From DASPTT01 sp035623275 (GTDB lineage Bacteria; Actinomycetota; Acidimicrobiia; Acidimicrobiales; UBA8190), in contig DASPTT010000027.1 in the NCBI GenBank assembly GCA_035623275.1, positions 1-6,383 on the forward strand: a stretch of DNA of 6,383 nt. The letters run 5' to 3'. The notes beneath the pieces are model-generated. The model was not told the DNA's origin. It made no database searches and saw only the letters and a program-made list of their open reading frames with translations. Below are positions 1 to 5,573 of the stretch, in pieces (the first letter of the stretch is position 1; the number at the start of each line of letters is the position of its first letter). A program made the translations under genes and the position numbers.

Positions 1-327
1 ACCGGCGATCCGGGCCAGACCACGGGAGGGGGGCCGACGGTGACCGCCGGGACCCCGGCCACGGGCACCACAGGGTCGGGCTCGACGTCGAGCACGGGGG
101 GGACGACCGGGACCTCTGCCAGTGCCACGTCCGGCGCGACGAGCACGGGGGCCGGAGAATCGACGGCGACGGCCGCGTCCCCGTCCACGAGCGCCGGCAC
201 CGCGTCCGGCCCCTCGCTCGCCTACACCGGGCCCCCGGCGGCCTTGCCCTGGCTGGCGGGGCTGGGGGCGTTGATGGTGGTGAGCGGCTCGATCGCCCGG
301 CGCCGGTACGCGCCGCAACGCTCGTGA
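1..327 (+). CDS. 3' end of an exported, C-terminally anchored protein (probably a PstS-like binding protein)
   Basis: The reading frame is open from the first base and stops at 325-327, so this is the last 108 residues of a gene that starts outside the window. A GTG at position 40 lies inside the frame and is not a convincing start. The visible part has two sections. The first is a stalk of about 70 residues made almost only of Gly, Ser, Thr and Ala. The second is a sorting-type tail: LAYTG (217-231), a hydrophobic helix and the basic cluster RRR. That tail resembles the end of the PstS-like protein at 2482-4074 (AYTG, then a GAL-containing helix, then ARRR). Its last codons overlap the pstC start by 4 bp. 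Position before pstC and the shared tail suggest a phosphate-binding protein, but no binding domain is visible, so the function is inferred. The coding call itself is firm. Confidence 0.8.
   Translation, partial: TGDPGQTTGGGPTVTAGTPATGTTGSGSTSSTGGTTGTSASATSGATSTGAGESTATAASPSTSAGTASGPSLAYTGPPAALPWLAGLGALMVVSGSIARRRYAPQRS
217..324 (+). other. LAYTG sorting-type signal, membrane helix and Arg tail
   Basis: LAYTG is encoded at 217-231, followed by a hydrophobic stretch of about 20 residues and RRR near the C-terminus. This is the three-part layout of sortase substrates. LAxTG is the motif known for actinobacterial class E sortases. Whether it is cleaved cannot be told from sequence; the helix could also act as a simple membrane anchor. 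Confidence 0.65.
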
Positions 328-1319
328 CCGTCCTGGCCGTACCGCCGGTGGCGTCACCCGGACCGGTCGACGACGTCCCGCTGCCGCTCAAGCCGGCGCG
401 CACCCGGGCCGACCGGGTGTTCATGGGCTGCCTCCTGGCGGCCAGCCTCATGGTCCTGCTCGCCATCGCCGCCATCGCCGCGTTCTTGGCCTGGAACTCC
501 AAGGCCGCTCTGAGCTATGCCAAGCAGTCCATCGTCCGCAGCGACCACTTCGCGCCGGTCGGCGTCCACCCCTCGTTCGGGATGGTGGGGATCCTGCAGG
601 GGACGGTCACCATCGCCGTGCTCGCCCTGATCATCGCCGTGCCCGTCTCCATCGCGCTGGCCCTGCTCATCAACGAGTACGCACCGCGCCAGTCCCGGCG
701 AACGCTCACGTCCGTCATCGACCTGCTGGCGGTACTTCCCAGCATCCTGTACGGGTTGTGGGGCCTGAAGACGCTCAGCCCGGAGATCTACCCGGCCACC
801 AAGTGGATGAGCGAGCACCTGGCCTTCATCCCCTTCTTCCGGGTGGGCCCCAATCAGCCGCTCGGGAACTCCATCTTCCTCTGTGGCATCGTGGTCGGGA
901 TCATGTGCATCCCCATCTGCACATCGGTCAGCCGCGAGGTCATGTCCCAGGCGCCGCGCGAGGCGTGCGAGGCCGCGTTGGCGCTGGGCGGCACGAAATG
1001 GGGGACCATCACCGACGTCATCCTGCCCTTCTCCCGCAACGGGATCGTCGGCGGGGCGTTGCTCGGCCTGGGGCGGGCACTCGGCGAGACCGTCGCCGTG
1101 CTCCTCATCCTGTCCCAGACCAACGTCGTGCACTGGCAGATCCTCACCCCGGGTGGCGGGCAGATCCCGGCGCTCATCGCCCAGGACTTCACCTCCGTGC
1201 CGCACCTCGGGCAGAGCGCCTTGACGGTGGCCGGCCTCCTGCTCTTCGTGACGATCCTGCTGCTCAACGTCCTCGCCCGGCGCGTGGTCATGGGGCGCTC
1301 GTCGGCGGCCTATACATGA
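324..1319 (+). CDS. pstC: Phosphate ABC transporter permease PstC
   Basis: This is one of the two membrane subunits that form the phosphate channel of the PstSCAB importer. The 331 residues are close to the usual PstC length (E. coli PstC has 319). Hydrophobic segments lie at about residues 33-56, 93-117, 132-150, 183-203, 241-263 and 299-316, matching the expected six helices. Family motifs visible include LPSILYGLWG (138-147), the cytoplasmic EAA loop around 204-235 (EACEAALALGGTKWGT, then ILP) that docks on the ATPase, and RALGETVAV (251-259). The GTG start at 324 overlaps the preceding stop (GTGA). No good Shine-Dalgarno sequence is visible, so translation probably depends on coupling to the upstream gene. 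A cytoplasmic N-terminus of about 30 residues with several prolines precedes helix 1. The product is confident; the exact start is slightly less so. Confidence 0.95.
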   Translation: MTVLAVPPVASPGPVDDVPLPLKPARTRADRVFMGCLLAASLMVLLAIAAIAAFLAWNSKAALSYAKQSIVRSDHFAPVGVHPSFGMVGILQGTVTIAVLALIIAVPVSIALALLINEYAPRQSRRTLTSVIDLLAVLPSILYGLWGLKTLSPEIYPATKWMSEHLAFIPFFRVGPNQPLGNSIFLCGIVVGIMCIPICTSVSREVMSQAPREACEAALALGGTKWGTITDVILPFSRNGIVGGALLGLGRALGETVAVLLILSQTNVVHWQILTPGGGQIPALIAQDFTSVPHLGQSALTVAGLLLFVTILLLNVLARRVVMGRSSAAYT

Positions 1320-2485
1320 GCACCCTGGGGCCGGACCTCGTGCTGGCGCCGGGCACGCCCCGCTCGGACGGGGCGCGCCTCGACCCGGAAGATCGTCCGC
1401 GCCGCCTGGCGCGCAGGCTGCCCGACGCCGGCCTCGAGCTCGGCCTGTCGGTGGTGGCCGCCCTCGGGATCACCGTGGTCCTGTTCACGATCCTGGTCGG
1501 ATCGGTGCCGCCGGTCGGCACCTTCGTCGTCGCCCTGATCGTGTTCCTGGTCGTCTACGGCGTGGTCTCGCGGCTTCGGCACGGCCCGTTCGTCATGAAG
1601 GACCGTCTGGCTGCGGTCTACGTCTGGGTCGGCGGCGCCCTCGCCTTGTTCCCCCTGGCGCAGATCATCTGGACCGTCACGGCCAAGGGCGCGCCCGTGG
1701 TCCTCGACCACTTCCCGAAGTTCCTCGTCAACGACTCGGCCAATGCCGGCCCGCTCACACCCGTCTGGCAGTCCGGTGTCGGCCACGCCATCGTGGGGAC
1801 GGTGGAGCAGGTCGGCATCGCCACGCTGCTGACCGTGCCGATCGCCACGCTCTCGGCCCTCTACCTCAGCGAGTCGGACTCCCCACTGTCGGGATTCATC
1901 CGCACGATGGTCAACGCCATGATGGGGACGCCCTCGATCATCGCCGGCCTCTTCGTCTACCTGTTCTGGGTGCAGCCGCGTGGGGTCAGCGGCTACTCGG
2001 GCTTCGCCGCCGCCATCGCGCTGGGCATTCTCATGCTGCCCCTCATGATCAGGACGGCGGAGGAGGTCATCCGGGTCGTCCCAGGGTCCCTTCGCGAGGC
2101 GGGTCACGCCCTGGGCGCCCCCAATTGGCGTGTCAGCCTGCGCATCGTGCTGCCGACGGTCCGCACGGGCGTCATCACCGCATTGATCCTCGGGGTCGCG
2201 CTCGCCGTCGGCGAGACCGCGCCCACGCTCTTCACGGCCCACGGGTCGGCGCACTACAACTGGAATCCCTTCCAGGGCAATCAGGCCAACCTGCCGCTGC
2301 AGATCTTCGCCAACATCGAGAGCTTCTCGCCCAATTTCGTGCGCGAAGGCTACGGCGCCGCCTTCGTCCTCATCTTCATGGTCCTGTCGCTGTTCGTCGT
2401 CGCCCGGTTCATCGGCTCGTCGACCCCGGGTCGGCGCCGTGTCCACCTTCGCCGACGTCGTGCCAAGGAGGTCGTCGTCTCGTGA
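1316..2485 (+). CDS. pstA: Phosphate ABC transporter permease PstA with extended N-terminus
   Basis: This is the second channel-forming permease of the Pst importer, partner of PstC. The ATG at 1316 overlaps the pstC stop (ATGA). The frame stays open upstream inside pstC, but that part is a shadow. The product has 389 residues against about 296 in E. coli PstA. The core runs from about residue 97 to 366 and holds the PstA signatures: GTVEQVGIATLLTVPIA (161-177), MMGTPSIIAGLF (202-213), the EAA loop at about 249-280 (REAGHALGAPNW, then RIVLP) and VGETAPTLF (298-306). The extra length is a charged segment (about 1-40, with the basic stretch RPRRLARRLP) followed by two hydrophobic segments at about 44-63 and 67-84, which look like two added helices. 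The C-terminus is a strongly basic tail (RRR and RRRR clusters). A Shine-Dalgarno for the next gene lies in its last codons. Confidence 0.94.
   Translation: MSTLGPDLVLAPGTPRSDGARLDPEDRPRRLARRLPDAGLELGLSVVAALGITVVLFTILVGSVPPVGTFVVALIVFLVVYGVVSRLRHGPFVMKDRLAAVYVWVGGALALFPLAQIIWTVTAKGAPVVLDHFPKFLVNDSANAGPLTPVWQSGVGHAIVGTVEQVGIATLLTVPIATLSALYLSESDSPLSGFIRTMVNAMMGTPSIIAGLFVYLFWVQPRGVSGYSGFAAAIALGILMLPLMIRTAEEVIRVVPGSLREAGHALGAPNWRVSLRIVLPTVRTGVITALILGVALAVGETAPTLFTAHGSAHYNWNPFQGNQANLPLQIFANIESFSPNFVREGYGAAFVLIFMVLSLFVVARFIGSSTPGRRRVHLRRRRAKEVVVS
2465..2471 (+). promoter_or_regulatory. Shine-Dalgarno sequence of the PstS-like gene
   Basis: AAGGAGG, a near-perfect anti-16S match, lies inside the last codons of pstA, 10 bases before the GTG at 2482. 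It fixes that GTG as the start and is the strongest ribosome site in the window. The binding protein may therefore be translated more strongly than the permeases, as is usual for solute-binding subunits. Confidence 0.8.
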
Positions 2486-4074
2486 CGTTCCGTCGTGCCC
2501 ATGGCGAGTGTGCGCTGATCGCCCGCATCGCCGCGCTCGCCGCTCTGGGGGTCGCCGGACTGGGCCTGGCCGGACCGGGCGCCGCGTTCGCGGATCCGGG
2601 CGGCACCACGACCGCCACCACGGCGGCGTCGTCCTCGGGTGCCGCCGGTGACCCGCACTCGCAGTCGTGGAGCGTGATCCCCTCCGGCGTGGGCGTGTCC
2701 AGTGCCGTCGTGAGCCCGAACACCTCCGCCGGCCTCGTCGGATCGGGTTCGTCCTTCGCCGGCCCCGAGGTCCTCCAGTGGACGACGGACACGGCCAAGC
2801 CCCCGTACCTGCTCACGATCGACTACACGTCGACCAGCTCGGGCGACGGCCGCTTCAACTTCGGGAACGAGACGGTGGACTTCGCGGTGAGCGACATCCC
2901 GTACCAGGGTCTGGCGTTCGACACCAAGCAGCCGAGCTTCCCGTTCATGTACGTCCCGGTGACGGCCGGCGGGCTGGCGTTCATGTACCACATCAACGGC
3001 CTCAACGGCACACTGCAGCTCTCGAGCTACTCCGCGTGCGCCGTGTTCACCGGCGCCGCTCCGTACTGGGACGATCCCATCATCAAGGCGGACAACCCCG
3101 GGCTCAACCTGCCGCACATCCCCGTGATCCCCGTGACACGGTCGGACCTGGCCGGCACGAATTTCGTGTTCGAGGAGTACTGCATCCACGAGCAGCCGAA
3201 GCTGTGGGCCGCGTTCGTGACGTCGCCGACCATCACCCAGCTCCCCGGTCAGGTGGGGGACCTGAGCGCGACCCAGCCGCGCTCGGACTGGCCCCTGTTC
3301 CAGGCCGCCATCCCGGTCAGCGGATCGGCGACCGCGGCGGACGACGTGGCCGCGCCGAACAACAACGGGTACATCACGGCGGTGGAGACGGCCTATGCGC
3401 TGCAGCGGCACATGCCGACGGCGTCGGTCAAGAACGCGAGCGGCGACTACACCCAGCCGACGGCCCTGGACGTCGCATCGGCGCTGGCGTACGCCACGCA
3501 GAACGCCGACGGGACCCACAACCTGAACTTCGACGGCGCAGGGCCGCACGTCTACAACCCCTCGACCTACAGCTACTTGCTCACCCCCACCACCGGCTGG
3601 AGTGCGGCCAAAGGCGCGACGATGAGCCAATTCGTCAACTACTCGCTCACGTTGGGACAGGAGAAGGCGCCCGAGATCGGGTACGCCTCGTTGGGTCTCT
3701 CTCTCGAGCAGTACGGGGTCAACGCCGTCAAGGCCAAGGTGCCGGGGGCCGTGCCGCTCACCACGGACGAGCAGAACGCGTACCAGTGCGGTGACCTGAC
3801 CCCGAGCGAGGTTGCGGCGGGTGCCACCGCACCGACCTGCGGGGTCCTCAACCCCAACAACAGCGTGGCGGTCGCGGGGTCCGGCGCCGGGGGTACGGGC
3901 GGGTCGGGCACGGGCGGGTCGGGTACGGGCGGCTCCGTGAACGCCGGTGTGTCCCTCGGCGGCGCACCCGCCATGGCGTACACCGGCACGAATCCGGCAC
4001 CCCTGGTCGTCGTCGGCGCGTTGTTGGCGGGCATCGGCTGGTACGCCCGGCGCCGCCTCGTGCGAGCACGGTGA
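2482..4074 (+). CDS. pstS: PstS-like phosphate-binding protein with LAxTG-type C-terminal anchor
   Basis: This is an extracellular solute-binding protein that should capture phosphate for PstCA. The GTG at 2482 is chosen because of the AAGGAGG at 2465-2471 and the signal peptide that follows directly; the frame is open further upstream, but only as a pstA shadow. Of 530 residues, 1-37 form a signal peptide with likely cleavage after GAAFA and no lipobox cysteine. The binding domain covers about 84-460. Compared with E. coli PstS phosphate contacts, it keeps GSGSSFAGP (87-95, the T10/F11 site), TSSGDG (118-123, the S38 region), VDFAVSD (132-138, the D56 site) and TRSDLAGT (219-226, the R135/SGT site, with Ala in place of the first Ser). 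After it come GTGGS repeats, MAYTG (498-502), a membrane helix and RRR. Cysteines at 186, 234, 437 and 453 could form disulfides. Stop and next start overlap by 4 bp. Confidence 0.92.
   Translation: MTFRRAHGECALIARIAALAALGVAGLGLAGPGAAFADPGGTTTATTAASSSGAAGDPHSQSWSVIPSGVGVSSAVVSPNTSAGLVGSGSSFAGPEVLQWTTDTAKPPYLLTIDYTSTSSGDGRFNFGNETVDFAVSDIPYQGLAFDTKQPSFPFMYVPVTAGGLAFMYHINGLNGTLQLSSYSACAVFTGAAPYWDDPIIKADNPGLNLPHIPVIPVTRSDLAGTNFVFEEYCIHEQPKLWAAFVTSPTITQLPGQVGDLSATQPRSDWPLFQAAIPVSGSATAADDVAAPNNNGYITAVETAYALQRHMPTASVKNASGDYTQPTALDVASALAYATQNADGTHNLNFDGAGPHVYNPSTYSYLLTPTTGWSAAKGATMSQFVNYSLTLGQEKAPEIGYASLGLSLEQYGVNAVKAKVPGAVPLTTDEQNAYQCGDLTPSEVAAGATAPTCGVLNPNNSVAVAGSGAGGTGGSGTGGSGTGGSVNAGVSLGGAPAMAYTGTNPAPLVVVGALLAGIGWYARRRLVRAR
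3892..3936 (+). repeat. Three tandem 15-bp repeats encoding GTGGS linker units
   Basis: The unit GGTACGGGCGGGTCG occurs three times head to tail with one to a few base changes, and encodes GTGGS three times. It lies between the binding domain and the MAYTG signal of the PstS-like protein and forms a flexible spacer. Such in-frame repeats can change copy number by slippage without breaking the frame. Confidence 0.85.
3973..4071 (+). other. MAYTG sorting-type signal, membrane helix and Arg tail
   Basis: MAYTG is encoded at 3973-3987, followed by about 16-18 hydrophobic residues (residues 505-521) and a basic end (RRRLVRAR). It fits the LAxTG pattern except for Met in place of Leu at the first position, which could weaken sortase recognition. 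Confidence 0.6.
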
Positions 4075-5573
4075 CGAGGATGGCGACAGGACGGGAGCCC
4101 GCCCGACGGGGATGGGCACGCCGTGGCCGTGCGGTGGCGGCCGTCGTGTTGCTCGCAGTGGTGTGGGCGTTCGTGTCGCCGGCGCCCAGCCGGGCGGTCG
4201 ACTCGTCGACCGTCCTCTTCGCCGAGGGGGGGTCGTTCTCGGAGCCGATCATCAACAAGCTTCAGGCGGACGCCGCCTCGCTCATCGCGCCGTTGACCCC
4301 GGCGTTCTTCGACGCCACGGTGGACCTGGCCAACGACGATTTCGCCGCCGGTCAGGCCGACTACTCGGTCTCCGAGGTCCCGCTGACCGACGCGCAGGCC
4401 ACCACCGCGGCCAAGAACGGGCGCAGCTACGCCTACGTGCCTTTCGCGGCGAATGCCGTCGCCATCGGAGCCGTCATCCTCTGCAGCTTCGACCACACGC
4501 TCATGTCGGGGACACTGTGCCCGAACCTGCAGCTGACCGTTCCGCAACTGGCGAAGGTGTTCACCCATGCAGTCCCCACGTGGACCGACCCGTTGTTCTC
4601 GCAGGCGTCGGGTGGGAGCCCGATCCTCCCGGTGGACAGCAGCAAGACGGTGATTCCCATCAACGAGGTCTCCCCGAACGCGTCGAACCTGGGCCTGGCG
4701 ACGCTGTTCGAGAACAACACGGTGGCCAAGCCGATCTGGGAGGCGTTCCTCTCGCTCAACAAGGTCACGCCGGACACCCCGTCGGAGCTCTGGCCGACGA
4801 GTGGTGGCGCCACGGGTGAGGACCTGGCGCTGGCCAACCTCCTCGTGCCCGTCAACGAGGTGACCGGGACCGTGCAGCCGGATCCGACGCAGTGGGGGCA
4901 AGGGGCGATCGGGCCGTTGCCGTCGGACTGGCTGGGCGCGCCGCGCAACGTCCCGACGGTGGCGATCGACAACGCGGCGGGTGCCTTCGTGAAGCCGACC
5001 CCCGCCGCCATGACCGCTGCGGAGCAGTACTCGACGATGGACCCGGCCACGAACCTCGTCACCTTCGGGTTCAGTACGACCGACAAGACCGCCTACCCGA
5101 TCCCGACGATGAGCTACCTGGTCGTGCCCACGTCGGGCCTGAGCACCGCCAAGGCGACCGCGCTGGCCGCATTCATCCGGTTCGTGCTGAGCACGCAGGG
5201 CCAGGCCGACGTCGAAGCCCTGGGGGCGGCGCCGGTGACGCCGGCCATGGTCAGCGCCGGACTGAAGGTCGCCGACGAGGTGGCCAGCCAGTCGGGGTCG
5301 TCGGGGTCGTCGGGGTCGTCGGGTTCGACGGGTTCGGCGACCACCACGAGCTCGACGTCGTCGACCGCCACCAGCGCCACGGCGGCCGGCGGCGAATCCG
5401 GCGGGTCGACGGCCACGAACACGGCGTTGACCTCCGAGTCCGGCGCGACGTTGGCCATGACCGGGGGCGCACCCTGGACCCTGGCGCTCGTCGGGGCATC
5501 GCTGGTCGTCGGGGCGACCACGGTGCGGCGGATCCTGCGCCGACGGCCCGGTCTCCGAGGTGCGAGATGGTGA
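4071..5573 (+). CDS. Divergent PstS-like solute-binding protein with LAxTG C-terminal anchor
   Basis: This is an exported protein of 500 residues with the PstS-type periplasmic-binding fold, judged from motif order. The GTG at 4071 overlaps the previous stop (GTGA); an ATG at 4080 is an alternative start. A twin of basic segments and a hydrophobic stretch (about 20-36) lead to likely cleavage after PSRA (42), with no lipobox cysteine. Recognisable blocks are FAEGGSFSEP (50-59), ADYSVSEVPL (96-105), LTVPQLAKVF followed by WTDP (155-174) and VIPINEVSPNASN (194-206). They match PstS blocks in order, but the Arg of the R135 site aligns with Glu199, the Asp of the D56 site with Glu102, and the SGT loop is not recognisable. 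Phosphate binding is therefore doubtful; another ligand or an accessory role is possible. Cys138 and Cys150 may pair. The end has SGS repeats, a Thr/Ser/Ala stalk, LAMTG (461-465), a helix and an Arg-rich tail. Confidence 0.82.
   Translation: MTRMATGREPARRGWARRGRAVAAVVLLAVVWAFVSPAPSRAVDSSTVLFAEGGSFSEPIINKLQADAASLIAPLTPAFFDATVDLANDDFAAGQADYSVSEVPLTDAQATTAAKNGRSYAYVPFAANAVAIGAVILCSFDHTLMSGTLCPNLQLTVPQLAKVFTHAVPTWTDPLFSQASGGSPILPVDSSKTVIPINEVSPNASNLGLATLFENNTVAKPIWEAFLSLNKVTPDTPSELWPTSGGATGEDLALANLLVPVNEVTGTVQPDPTQWGQGAIGPLPSDWLGAPRNVPTVAIDNAAGAFVKPTPAAMTAAEQYSTMDPATNLVTFGFSTTDKTAYPIPTMSYLVVPTSGLSTAKATALAAFIRFVLSTQGQADVEALGAAPVTPAMVSAGLKVADEVASQSGSSGSSGSSGSTGSATTTSSTSSTATSATAAGGESGGSTATNTALTSESGATLAMTGGAPWTLALVGASLVVGATTVRRILRRRPGLRGARW
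5292..5336 (+). repeat. Five 9-bp tandem units encoding a Ser-Gly linker
   Basis: The unit TCGGGGTCG is repeated three times exactly, then twice with changes (TCGGGTTCG and ACGGGTTCG). It encodes SGS four times and TGS once, at the start of the stalk between binding domain and anchor. It is a flexible linker with potential for copy-number variation that keeps the frame. Confidence 0.85.
5451..5570 (+). other. LAMTG sorting-type signal, membrane helix and Arg tail
   Basis: LAMTG is encoded at 5451-5465, followed by a hydrophobic segment (about residues 468-484) and a basic tail rich in Arg. It is a full match to the LAxTG pattern of class E sortase substrates. Confidence 0.65.
5557..5560 (+). 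promoter_or_regulatory. Probable Shine-Dalgarno sequence of pstB
   Basis: GAGG lies 6 bases before ATG 5567, 9 before GTG 5570 and 12 before ATG 5573, three consecutive in-frame start codons that overlap the previous stop. It supports starting pstB here and not at the internal ATG at 5711, which has no clear ribosome site. Confidence 0.5.

Noticed and set aside
40..327. A separate small gene of 95 residues starting at GTG 40
   Set aside because: The frame is open from position 1 and the protein begins in the middle of a low-complexity stalk with no signal peptide, so it is the end of a larger gene.
758..1315. A longer N-terminus for PstA
   Set aside because: It overlaps the conserved part of pstC in another frame, and its translation is Arg/Gly/His/Pro-rich without helices; ATG 1316 in the ATGA overlap is the natural start.
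2125..2481. A longer N-terminus for the PstS-like protein
   Set aside because: This part of the frame is a shadow of pstA. The AAGGAGG at 2465-2471 and the signal peptide directly after GTG 2482 fix the start.
2667..3794. Open frame of 375 codons on the + strand inside the PstS-like gene
   Set aside because: It is out of frame with the recognised binding protein, rich in Arg, Pro and Gly, and shows no family motif.
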